Assembly (NCBI GenBank): GCA_043228905.1
Contig: JBHGNT010000005.1
Coordinates: 6,944,001 to 7,008,000, forward strand
Direction of reading: 5' to 3'
DNA: 64,000 nt
DNA from: Azolla caroliniana
Taxonomy: Eukaryota; Polypodiophyta
Shown here: piece by piece, positions 10,908-20,705 of the stretch
Layout: the number at the start of each line of letters is the position of its first letter
Position numbering within the stretch: position 1 is the stretch's first letter
Made by a program: the position numbers and the translations under genes
Notes under the pieces: model-generated
What the model was told of the DNA's origin: nothing
Databases searched by the model: none
The model's input: the letters and a program-made list of their open reading frames with translations, nothing else

Positions 10908-11597
10908 TGTTTCGTGCCTTTCGGCTCCGGATCGTTGCGTGAATCGGGTGGGGACCACCGAGGTTTTGGACTAGGAGAAAAGAAAATTCTAAGATAATTA
11001 AGAATATGAAATATATGTGGTAAGAAAGAAAGATATGAAAAACTCGTGAATCCCACGAGTATAGTGTATTAATTGATACTTAGAATGTAAGAGAGAAATA
11101 GATGGCAAAATCGTGAATCCACGAATTTTTTTATTATTAATCAAGGCATGGATGGAAGAGGCTAAGCATAGCTTCATGCTTTTTTTTTCTAAAGTGTTCA
11201 TGCACACTAAATGTGCATGAGTTGCCTTTTTACACTATGCTTTTATTTCCTAAATATAGTGCTCATGCTCGCTAGATGTGCACGAGTCATTTTTATATTG
11301 GTGTACATTTTTCTTATAAATAAAGTATTCACGCATTCTAAAAAATGCATGACTTTCCTTTTAATAAAGGTAGGCGTAAATAAAAGTCTTATACGTATTA
11401 AATCTATATTTAGAACACTTAGGATAAGTTGGTACAATGGTAAGGTTGGGGTTTGTCTACGTGGAGGTACAAGGTTTGAATCTTGCCCTATACACGTAAT
11501 AAATAATTTTAATATTTTATTTTATTTATTATACGTACTTTAAATCGGATATAGTATTTTTACATATTTCACGTAGTGTGTGATTCACACTACAACA
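10908..11597 (-). mobile_element. Gypsy J 5' LTR, minus orientation
   Basis: This 690-bp block starts (minus strand) TGTTGTAGTGTG at 11597, with flank ACGT at 11598-11601, and ends GAAACA at 10908, two bases before the primer site. Long parts are the reverse complement of 15312-16038, the C 3' LTR: the CACGAATTT and CTCGTGGGATTCACGA blocks, the GTGCATGA repeats and the terminal CTAGTCCAA segment. J therefore belongs to the same subfamily as C but points the other way. Confidence 0.75.
11415..11506 (+). repeat. tRNA/SINE-head-like module inside the J LTR
   Basis: TTGGTACAATGGTAAG followed about 45 bp later by AGGTTTGAATCTTG resembles the A and B boxes of an RNA polymerase III promoter (B-box consensus GGTTCGANTCC). 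It is antisense to the LTR. The reverse complement of the same module lies in the C LTR at about 15408-15490. Low confidence as a functional promoter. Confidence 0.35.
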
Positions 11598-12687
11598 ACG
11601 TGCAACTACGGAGACTCTGGCCCGAATCGGCAACATCAAAGAGCCCGTGCACTTGATGTCCAAGGAGTTCTACCAAAAGGGGAAGTGGCCTATTAATACT
11701 AATCATGGCGCATATTTTGAAAGTCATCGACTTGCTCAAGGAGAAGGTAGCGATGGGGATTCTAGAGCCATCAAACGCTCCGTACTCAAATTGATGGTTT
11801 ACAGTTTCGAAGAAGAATGGGTCACTCCGGTTTATTCAAGACTTGCAACCGGTGAACAAGGTCATGATCCGGAACTCCGGAGTCAGTCCGATAGTGGACA
11901 AATTTGCGGAAACATTTGCCAGACGCGCGATATACTCCATTGGAGACCTATACTCAAGGTATGACCAATTCCAACTAGCCGTGGAGAGCCGAGACATCAC
12001 TTCCATGCGAACGCCGATAGGATTAGTCCGTATGAGCACACTACCACAAGGCGCAACGAACTCGGTCTCACATATGATGAATGCAATGAACAAGGTGCTC
12101 CGAGACTGCATTCCGGAGATAATGATGTCGTTCCTAGATGACATTCTGATGAAAGGATGCACGGTGGAAGAAAAATATGAGACTATGGATGATCGAGGTT
12201 GCCGATAGTTAGTAGTCGACCATATTCACGATTGCGAGAAAGTGCTACGAAAGTTAGAAGATGTGCAGCTAACACTTTCCAAAGAGAAATCGGCATTCAG
12301 ACAAGAAGATATATTGGTAGTCGGACATCTATGTGGGCCCTACGGCCGAAGACCGTCACCAACCAAGATTGATGCGATTCAAGCTATGAAAGAAGTATGC
12401 GAGTCACAATCCAAAGTCCGAAGGTTTCTTGGAGCATGTGCATTCTATCACATATGGATCCCGCACTATGCAAATATTGCGGACCCACTCTATCACTTGT
12501 TGCAAAAGGGTAAGAAGTTCGAATGGAGACCAGAACATACCAAAGCCATGAAGACACTTAAGAAAACACTACGGAGGTCGGAATCACTTAAGAAACCGAG
12601 CTATGACCAACCAATCATAGTAACGGTTGACACAAGTCCAACCGGAATCGGATGGGTCATCAATCAAGCCGACTCGGATGGTTCATA
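11598..12687 (+). pseudogene. Gypsy C protease remnant, reverse transcriptase and start of RNase H
   Basis: The sequence starts in the middle of the protease domain (ATTETLARIGNIKEPV), directly at the ACGT next to the J LTR. It has lost the rest of the protease by deletion near 11715, then enters RT at about 11720. RT blocks: VNKVMIRNSGVSPIVDKFAE, SIGDLYSRYDQFQLAVESRD, TLPQGATNSVSHMMNAMNKV and the catalytic SFLDDILMKG. A stop at 12208 is followed by the connection region LVVGHLCGPYGRRPSPTKID and RRFLGACAFYHIWIPHYAN, then RNase H TVDTSPTGIGWVINQ. Solo LTR I interrupts the RNase H at DSDGS. Confidence 0.8.
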
Positions 12688-13424
12688 TGTCGCGTTGTTA
12701 CGCGCGTGCGTGTAGAAGGGCGGGACCACGAGGGTCTTGGACTAGGGAGTGACGGAGCGTAGGAAGTCGTGATTCACCATTTCCGGGACGCCAGAAACAA
12801 CCGAAAGGAGGGAGAGAAGAACACGAGCGCACCCTTGGCCGACACACGCACACACAGTGCCGACCCCACACACGCTTATTTACAGAAACAGAAGTAAGGA
12901 AACACTAAAACACCCACGCAGACACCAAAAACGCAAAATCTTCCATAAGTATATTTACAAGAAGCAAGATACAACAGTCGTCTACTGCCAAGCCGCCGAT
13001 CGAGGAGCTCACGGGCTCGTCGCGCCGAGCGGGGTCTTGCACAGCAAACAAGGCAAATCCAAAGCCTGCAGGTATCAAGCTAGACTCATAGAGTGGCGAA
13101 GAAGAAGTAGAGGAGGAGAAGAAGAAGAAGAAGAAAAACCCTAAAACAAGAGAGAAAGAGGAATAGAGAACGTCTCTTTATCTAACGGTATACCCTACTA
13201 ATACAAAATGGGCAACCCTTCTACAAGGGACCATCCCTTCCTTTTATAGAACAAGGACAGGGATGCGTTACAATGTGGGATAAATCCCGATTTACATGGG
13301 ATTCTTCCTCCCGACTTAACTCCTATCATTCACACAATTATACAAGGGTGAGTGCACATGGTGCACCCTGCCGATGTAGCCAATATTTCCCGGTTTCCGC
13401 CTCTGGCCGAAATTCTTCACGACA
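12688..13424 (-). mobile_element. Solo LTR I (G-type) inserted in gypsy C
   Basis: The reverse complement starts TGTCGTGAAGAATTTCGGCC and ends CGTAACAACGCGACA. It matches the LTRs of G (19447-20227) and of H along its length. No internal sequence remains, so it is a solo LTR left by LTR-LTR recombination. It splits gypsy C RNase H between DSDGS and RYPIRFGAKVL. Flanks are CATA and GCGA, so no clear target duplication remains. Confidence 0.85.
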
Positions 13425-15311
13425 GCGATATCCGATCCGATTCGGAGCAAAGGTTCTCAATGAAAGGCAACGCAGGTATGCACAAGTCAAAAGAGAATTA
13501 TGGGGAGTTGTGTTAACAATCAAATCGGATCAAGATTATTTGATCGGAGTTGAAGTAGTGATCGAAACGGATTGTCTTCCGTTACTCGGGATGATGCGGT
13601 GTTGTACTATACCAGATGTGGCTATGTTAAGGTGGATTGCATATGTTAAGTCACTTAATCTGGAGGTATAACACATCTCCGGAAAAGACAACGCGATAGC
13701 AGATATGCTATCAAGGGCACGGTTTGGAGACGACATAACCGAATCCGATAATGAAGAAGTTTCCGAAGACTACTTTGCTTCGGAGCACATATGCCGGGTG
13801 AATGTAATCCGAGAATTCCGGGAAGAAGAATACGAGGGAGAAAGCTTGTTGATCGGGAAATTGCTACAAGAAATCGAGGAATCATCGGACAATAAAGAGA
13901 AGAGAGCCAAGATCTGAAGTAAGAAGCGGCAATTCCGAAAGTTCTTCTTGAAAAATGGATTAATATGGAGGGAGCCAAAAAGACCGGAGGGCATACCACT
14001 TCGAGTAGTCGGGACAAAAGAGCAACGAAACCAGATAATGTCCGAATTTCACGAATCCAATTAGGCTGGACATCGGGGAATATGGGCAACATTTGTGAAG
14101 ATCAAGTAAAGATATTGGTGGAAGAATATGTACAAAGATGTCGCAGAGTTCACGGAAAGCTGTGAGAAATGCCAAGTCTACTCCGGGATTCGACACCGAG
14201 ATGAGTTACATCCAACATTCTCACTGACAATCAACTTCAAATGGATGGTTGACATTGTAGCCATGCCAACCGGGATCGGACAAAAGAAGTACTTGGTGTT
14301 AGCTCGAGAAGATCTCACAAACCAAGTAGAAGGTCAAGCGCTACAGAGGAAAACGTGTTCTACGGTATGCCAATTTCTTTTGGAAGAAGTGTTTTGTAGG
14401 TACGGGTGCGTAGGACAAGTGATTGCGGATCGGGGAGAACTCGACTCTGATAAAGCTAGGGAATTCTTCACCAAACATGGAGTTCGGTTAACACTAACAA
14501 TGGCATACAATCCGAAAGCCAACGGGAAGATCGAACGAGGACATAGTCCAATCGTCAAAGCACTTGCAAAAGCATGTGACGGAAGGGTGAAGGATTGGCC
14601 CCAGATGCTCCCGTATGCACTATGGGCGGATCATATGACGCATAGTTCCATGACCGGGTTTATGCTGGCTGAACTCATGACCGGACAAGCACTGGTAATG
14701 CCAACGGAAACCGCAATTGCGACATGGATAGTGATGTTGTGGAAGGAAGAGATGAGCCGAGAAAAACTACTAGCGGTCCGGATATGACAACTGGAGGGAA
14801 GACCGGAAGACATAGCGGAAGCAACACGCCGACAACAAGAAGCGCGATTCCGGAACAAAAGCCGATTCAACACAAAGCATCGACTACGACCGCGGAAGAT
14901 TGAAGAAAGAGATTGGGTGATTGTCTATGACAGTAGTCTAGATCATCAACATATAATGATATGAAAGTTCGCAAAAAGGTGGTTTGGGCCATATGAGGTT
15001 CGGAAAGTTTTCGACAACGGAACTTACTGACTATGCGAGTTGGATGGAATAGTACTACGGGTGCCTATAGCGTGGAAACGGGTGAAGATTTTCAAGAAAT
15101 GGACTGACGAAGAAACCTATGTATCCCTAGACAAGACCGACATCGAGGAGCAACCAAACAAAGATCGAGGTGATACGGAAAGCGAAGAAAGTGGACTACA
15201 ACTCATAGTCGACATAAGGGGAGAATCAGAGAGTGCTACGGATGAAGACGAATAACATGCATCGGGAACTTCGGCACATACCGGAGGATGTGCGGGTTCG
15301 GAGGCGGCGAG
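13425..15311 (+). pseudogene. Gypsy C RNase H and integrase, degenerate
   Basis: RNase H resumes with RYPIRFGAKVLNERQRRYAQ, KRELWGVVLTIKSDQDYLIG and IETDCLPLLGM (stop at 13671), then HISGKDNAIADMLSRARFGD. The integrase follows from about 13930: zinc-binding CEKCQVYSGIRHRDELHPTF, core FKWMVDIVAMPTG, VIADRGELD and NGKIERGHSPIVKAL, so the three acidic catalytic residues are still present. The GPY-like end RWFGPYEV near 14985 is followed by IAWKRVKIFKKWTDEE. Several stops and frameshifts (13671, 13917, 14787, 15030) make it non-functional. Confidence 0.8.
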
Positions 15312-16038
15312 TATCGTAGTGTAGTCCGCACACTACGTGAAAAATGTAAAAATAATATATCCGATTTAAGTACATATATATAAATAAAAGAAAATATTAA
15401 AACATTTATTACATGCATAGGGCAAGATTCAAACCCTATACCTCCATGTAAATAAACTAGAACTTTACCATTGTATTAACTTATCATAAGTGTTATAAAT
15501 ATAGATTTAATAGGTATAAGACTTTTATTTATGCCTACCTTTATTAAAAGGTAAATCATGCATTTTTAGACTTGGGGAATACTTTATTTACAAGAAAAAT
15601 AAAAACCAATAAAAAAAATACTTGTGCACATCTAGCCTGCATGAGCACTATATTTAGGAAATAAAAGCATAGTGGAAAAAGCAACTCATGCACATTTAGT
15701 GTGCATGAACACTTTAGAAAAAGCATGAAGTTATGCTCAGCCTCTTCCATCCTTATATAAGGAGGAGAGAAAGATGTATGGGGGTTGTTGATTATTTTAC
15801 AAGGATTGATTAATAATAAAAATATTCGTGGGATTCACGAATTTGTCATCTAAATTGTCTCTTACTATCTAAATATTGATTAAATACACTAAACTCGTGG
15901 GATTCACGAGATTCATAACTTACCTCTCTTTCTACCTATTCATTACTAACCTTATCTGATATTCTTCTTTCTCCTAGTCCAAGACCTCAGTGATTCCCAC
16001 CCGATTCATTCAACGATCCGGAGCCGAAAGGCACGTCA
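15312..16038 (+). mobile_element. Gypsy C 3' LTR
   Basis: The LTR begins TATCGTAGTGTAG (first bases mutated from TGTCG) after a purine-rich tract GGTTCGGAGGCGGCGAG. It runs about 727 bp to GGCACGTCA. It is an inverted match to the J LTR at 10908-11597, including CTCGTGGGATTCACGA and the end CTAGTCCAAGACCTC. C's own 5' LTR and gag are missing from the window because J lies where they should be. Confidence 0.7.
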
Positions 16039-16549
16039 ATTGGGAGTAATTACGAAGGGATTTTCGCAAAAACCTGACAAAACCAAGGAATGATCGAACT
16101 TCTCGAATATTCCGAAGAGTGGGCCAAAGCTTGATTTTCTCGATAGGAGAAGGATCAATTTCAACTCCTCATTCGGTTATGAGTGTCCAAGATAAGTAAT
16201 TGATTTCTTGAAGAGCTCACATTTTGAGATCTTCGCATAAAACTGTTTGTCACGCAATGTTTGTAAAACAAAGCAAACATGTTTATCATGTTCTTGTAAT
16301 GTACGACTATAAACTAAAATATCATCCAAGAAAATAATGAAAAAATTTCCAAGATGTTCTAGGAAAATGTCATTCATTTCTTGTTGAAATGTAACTGGAG
16401 CATTGGTCAAACCAAAAGGCATAACCAAAAACTCATAATGGCCATAGCATGTACGAAATGCCATTTTAGGAACATCCTCAGTTATACGAATTTGATGGTA
16501 GCTAGTATGGAGATCAAGTTTCATCAAATACCGAGCTCCCTGGAGACGG
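16039..16549 (-). pseudogene. Conventional plant Ty3/gypsy reverse transcriptase fragment
   Basis: Minus-strand translation gives MMKLDLHTSYHQIRITEDVP, GHYEFLVMPFGLTNAPVTFQ, IIFLDDILVYSRTLQEHDKH and FYAKISKCELF. After a frameshift comes LWPTLRNIREVRSFLGFVRF. These are the standard motifs of common plant gypsy elements (FLDDILVYS) and are clearly different from the FLDDIPIKG lineage around it. Gypsy C ends at its left side and gypsy F begins at its right side, so it appears to be the older host sequence into which both landed. Confidence 0.8.
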
Positions 16550-16834
16550 TGTCGTATTGTTACACTCTCATGTGTGAAATGAGGCGGGACCGCGGGGGCC
16601 CTGAACCAAGGAGCGCGAGAAAGAAGAGGGAGAGCGATTCACAGAAACACAGAAAGAGAAGGGAACAGAGGATTCAATTAAAATGTCAACAACGATTACA
16701 ACCGGCAAACCGGCAACAGACCCAAAACGGAGGTCCCACGCACACACACACGGACAACACAGAGAACTCACGGAGGAGCCTCTGCTGGAAGAACACGGGC
16801 ATACACGCAGTAGAGGCAACCGGCACAGAAACGT
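16550..16834 (-). mobile_element. Gypsy F 3' LTR, distal part (split by D)
   Basis: Minus-strand sequence ending GTAACAATACGACA at 16550, with flank ACGG at 16546-16549. It aligns with 40007-40294 of the F 5' LTR, including CTCTGCTGGAAG, GCAGTAGAGGCAACCGGC and AGAAACGT. It stops exactly at AGAAACGT, where D begins; the other half of this LTR resumes at 37302. The 40280-40310 region shows the unbroken version. Confidence 0.85.
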
Positions 16835-17558
16835 TGTCATGAAGATTCCGGGCCATAGGTAGAAACAAGGTGAAACGCGCAGGAACACCGGTTTACGCAA
16901 GTGCACGCCTCGAGGGAATTAAATGGGGCAAGTACTAGGCATGAGTATAAGGAGGGGTACTAGGTAGTTAGAGCATAGACATCGCATAAGTAGGGAGAGT
17001 TACCAGGAGAGTAAATCAAGGGAGAGAATCTAGGACAAAGGTGACGGGTCATGAATGCTTGTAACGATCGCTCCTTGTGCTATAAAAGGGGCAACCTTTG
17101 ACTGTCTTGGGGGGGCCATCTGGAGAAAGAATACACAGAGAAAGACCGAGGACGGACCGCGGGAGAAGAGGCTTCCCCTTGCTCGTGTCAGACGCCCGAG
17201 TGCTCCCGACTTGGGGATCGACCTTCTGCGCACCGACGTCTCTTGGTACCTGGCTATTGGCCAAGCTCCGCGCTCCATCACCGGCTCTGATCCAGCTGTA
17301 ACCACTCACAGCACCGTGAACCCATGTTTTGGAATAGAACTCATTCTACCTAACATACTTCATTCTCAATGTCTTTGTCTGTGTTTGTGTCTACGCATGA
17401 CTTTCTTGCTCTCGCTCATTAACTAGACTTACCCGCTCTCCTATGGTCTCAAGACCTACACGGCCCCAAACTCCTCCCTCCTCGTTTTCCCGATTCTTTG
17501 GTTCGGGACCCCCGTGGTCCTGCCCGACTTCTACGCATCCACGAGGATATCCTCGACA
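16835..17558 (+). mobile_element. Gypsy D 5' LTR
   Basis: This 724-bp LTR starts TGTCATGAAG and ends CCTCGACA. Its partner is 36578-37301, also 724 bp. By eye they differ at roughly 35 positions, mostly transitions, so D is clearly older than E. ACGT precedes it (16831-16834) and ACGT follows the 3' LTR (37302-37305). A TATA-like GCTATAAAAGGGG lies near 17079. The LTR end, two bases, then TTTGGTGAACCCGACATG give the primer site. Confidence 0.92.
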
Positions 17559-17560
17559 TC

Positions 17561-17578
17561 TTTGGTGAACCCGACATG
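17561..17578 (+). promoter_or_regulatory. Gypsy D primer-binding site
   Basis: TTTGGTGAACCCGACATG follows the LTR end after TC. It differs by one base from the motif in E and G. Confidence 0.65.
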
Positions 17579-17604
17579 AAAAAGGACGGCAAAGGAATCT
17601 GGGG

Positions 17605-19446
17605 ATGAGAGGAAGCAAACTTGCAGAAGCGATGGCGGTGGCGGTAGACCGCCTACTTAGTGCTCGCGAGGGCGCGAGTGCCCTCAACCAGGCTATAGAG
17701 GCAACAGTCGGCAAGATAGGCCGGTTTGGCGGAAAGGACGCCACGAGTTACTTAGAGGCCTACAAATTTGAAATGCAGATGAGGGACATACCCGAAGATA
17801 GACGGCTAGCGGGGTTTCCTCGGGTCGTAACACCACACATCCATACAGAGATGGTCGAGATACAAGCGGGTTGTCACGTTTGGGCGGAGTTCGCAAAGGA
17901 AGTTCTCGAGAGGTACAGCTATGATGATTCGCTCCGGCTATCGAGAAAGGATTTTATGGACTGGGTCAACAGCCCCGACAAGGGTCAGAACGCTTATGCG
18001 CTCCTTCGGGAGTTCGAGTCACGGTTCACACGACTCTCCAGGTTGGACCGAACCGTGCAAGGTTGGACCGAGACGAGCAAGGTTCTATTTTTTGTCACTT
18101 CGTTCGACTCACACGTCCGGGAAAGCGTGAGTCTTCTTCTGGAAACCAACTGAGGCCTCACAACTGACTGGGTGACCATCAAGGAAGTATGCAGCAGGAT
18201 TGACAAACGTTGGGGCTGGAAAGAAAAGGGATCCTCGTCGGTTGGACCGACTGTCGAAATCAAGGCCGAACCAACGTGGACCCGAATCGAAGAAACGAGG
18301 AGGTGGTTCGAGCTAGGCCCACCCCCTACGAACATAGTCGCAGGACCTATAGGTGGCACCGGACTAGAAGAACTGACAAGGATGGTGTGCAACCTCTAGA
18401 TCGCCCAGGCCCAACGAAGTGACGAAGGTCAGCCATGCAACCGGCGACCACCGGCCAATCAGAGGTGCGTATGGTGCGACGCCACCGGACATGCCCAGAA
18501 AGAATTCGCTGACTTCGGAGAAGCGCTCAGGAGTAATGTAGTCTACCTTTCGAACGGCAAGGTACATGCGAGCGACACGCGAAGATTGCTCGACACGAAT
18601 TTCGGACGAGGTGGCCTGAAGAGGCTAATGGAAGAAGCCGCGGCTCGGCACGTCGAAGCCATCCACTATTCAGCTTCGGCTGGCATACGCGTAGGGGAGA
18701 AGACGACCAAACCCAATTCCAAATCTGGGTTCTAGCCGGTCGTTCTCGACACCTTGTCCGGAGGAAGGCTGTAGAAGGAGGAAGCGGAGCACGCAGAAGA
18801 ATGTGTTCGCGAAGTTACCGAGTGGAGCGACCCTGTTGAAGAAAGTACCGGCTTTGTGGAGGCCGCGTGCAGAAACTACGAAGCCCTGATCGACGAAAGG
18901 CGAGCGGGAAAAACCGGGGGAGTGGGCCCATCAAGGAGGCAGGACACACAAAGCGCAACCAAAAAGCACGATGGCGCTCCGACCGGATCCTAGGAGAAGG
19001 AGAAGGGCAGGATTTCGAGCATCTGCTTAAGCTCAGAGATAGAGAAAACAACGAACCTACAAAAGGTTCTAGAGGAGCGAGTTCTTGACAGTCACATAGA
19101 ACTCACGCTTAGGAAAGTGCTCGGCATAGCAAGAAGGGAGTTCCACGACAATATCGTGGACCTCGTGAAGAGGAAGCGTCTCACAACAGAACCAGAGCCC
19201 GAGAAGCCAGTGGAGGTAAGGTCGGCACTCCTCGATGAGATAGCCGCGGAAGACGAGCTCGTGGAGAGCCACTACGCCAAACCGCACTGGGCAAGAGCTA
19301 CTACAGAAACCCCGGTTCGTATCGGGAGTGTCAAGGAACCAATGGTGGCGTTAATCGACCACAGATCAGAAATTAACCTGATGTCCATGGACTTCTACAA
19401 AAAGGGGAATTGGCTGATCAATACCAAACATGGGTGGAAGATACGC
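17605..19446 (+). pseudogene. Gypsy D gag and protease N-terminal part, degenerate
   Basis: The start MRGSKLAEAMAVAVDR is homologous to the gag start of E. Gag continues with GRFGGKDATSYLEAYKFEM, RLAGFPRVV and LREFESRFTRLSRLDR to a TGA at 18151, then continues in the same frame. The zinc knuckle near 18463 reads CVWCDATGHAQKEF: the fourth Cys of the CCHC motif has become Phe by one base change. More in-frame stops follow (near 18398, 18735, 18772, 18990). The region before the protease reads LQKVLEERVLDSHIELTLRK, then the protease ALIDHRSEINLMSMDFYKK near 19350. The motif that reads DHGS in E reads DHRS here. Coding is broken at KHGWKIR by element G and resumes at 24778. Confidence 0.85.
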
Positions 19447-20227
19447 TATCGTGAAGAATTTCGGCCATAGGCGAAAACCGGGAAACATTGGATACATCGG
19501 CGGGGTGTAGCGTATGTACGCACCCATGTACATTTAGTGTGAATATCGAGGGCGCCTTTATGGCGCCGAAGAGTAGTCAAGTCAGGACAGACGATCCCAT
19601 GAAAGTCGTGATTTGTCCCACATTGTAACGCATCCCTCTCCTTGTTCTATAAAAGGGAGGGAACGCCCTTTGTAAAAGGGTTGCCCATTTTGCATTAGAG
19701 GGTATACCGGTAGGTTTAGGGTTAGGTTTCTTCTGCTTCTTCTTCCTCCCCTTCGTGTTCGTTTAGGGTTTGCTTCAGCTCATCTCCTGCGCAAGACCCC
19801 GCTCGGCGCGACGAGCCCGTGAGCTCCCCGACGGCGGCTTGGCAGCAGACGACTACTATAACCTACCTCAGTCCGGCTCGAAGCCGGGAGTGTATTCTTC
19901 TTATATATATATACATATACGTTTGCGTCTGTCTGTGTATATTGGCATCTTGTTGGTGTCGGGTGCTCCCCTCCTTCCCTGCGTTTCCTATACATGAGGG
20001 CGTGTGTGCGTGTGTGTGTGTGTGTGTGCGTGTGTGTGTGTGTGTGCGCGCGTGAGTCAGTGTCAAGCACGCTCTCTCTCTCTCTCTCTCTCCCCTCGGC
20101 TGCTTCCGGTGCATTTCAGGGGGGTGCCCCAAAAACGGTGAAGTGCGACTTCCTACGCTCCGTCGCTCTCTAGTCCAAGACCCCCGTGGTCCCGCCTTTC
20201 TCCACGCACGCGCGTAACAACGCGACA
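19447..20227 (+). mobile_element. Element G 5' LTR
   Basis: 781 bp, starting TATCGTGAAG (TGTCG in the copies) and ending AACGCGACA, preceded by ACGC. It has a TATA-like TTCTATAAAAGGGA near 19646 and (TG)n and (CT)n microsatellites at about 19998-20092. It is the same subfamily as solo LTRs I and H. It interrupts the D protease frame after KHGWKIR. Confidence 0.88.
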
Positions 20228-20229
20228 TC

Positions 20230-20247
20230 TTTGGTGAACCCGACGTG
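20230..20247 (+). promoter_or_regulatory. Element G primer-binding site
   Basis: TTTGGTGAACCCGACGTG, identical to the motif in E, two bases after the LTR end. Confidence 0.65.
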
Positions 20248-20264
20248 AAAGGCGGCAAGGGAGG

Positions 20265-20705
20265 ATGGAGTCGGAAGACGACGACCTTGCGGAGATGGTG
20301 GCCGAAGTGGTGTTGGAGTCGGCACGAGTGGTGATGAGGCGAGAAGCAGCGCAACAACCGGTTGAGCGAGTGGTCGAAAGAGTCGGCCGTTTCAATGGGG
20401 ACAAAGTCCCACCTTACTTGGAAGCCTACAACGCGGAAATGGAAGAGCGTGGCGTAGACGAGGCGTTGAGGCTGGAGTTCTTTTGTCGGGTCGTGGCTGT
20501 CCGGATGCACGCAGAAATAAAGGAGCTCCGTGAGGCTCATAGTTCGTGGGAGGCCTTCGAAGAGGCGCTCCTGAAAGCATACGGAGGACGGCGGAAGAGC
20601 CGGGAACGGCACCACTTCGACCAGTGGGTAGCATCGGCAAAGACCCATCGAGGTGCGACAAAGGCGTTCCGGGAGTTCGAGCGACGACTTGCTCGGCTCC
20701 CATAG
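20265..20705 (+). CDS. Element G gag-like protein
   Basis: A 146-codon frame starts MESEDDDLAEMVAEVVLESA. It carries the gag core of the lineage: ERVGRFNGDKVPPYLEAYNA, LEFFCRVVAVRMHAEIKELR, SSWEAFEEALLKAYGGRRKS, FDQWVASAKTHRGATKAFRE, FERRLARL. It ends at TAG (20703-20705). The continuing frame encodes ADKVLLFVRSIDRKEREAIG, the last conserved gag block, so the stop is probably a mutation or belongs to a shortened gag. No zinc knuckle, protease, RT or integrase follows. The protein would assemble retrotransposon particles, perhaps with pol supplied by E-like relatives. Confidence 0.65.
   Translation: MESEDDDLAEMVAEVVLESARVVMRREAAQQPVERVVERVGRFNGDKVPPYLEAYNAEMEERGVDEALRLEFFCRVVAVRMHAEIKELREAHSSWEAFEEALLKAYGGRRKSRERHHFDQWVASAKTHRGATKAFREFERRLARLP

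Noticed and set aside
10908-16038. Reading the J/C inverted LTRs as terminal inverted repeats of a DNA transposon
   Set aside because: Each arm is a full LTR with TG...CA-type ends next to its own primer site (J) or purine tract (C), and the interior is retrotransposon pol.
19780-20070. His/Thr-repeat frames in the G LTRs (also 24300-24602)
   Set aside because: Produced by the (TG)n/(CA)n microsatellite inside the LTR.
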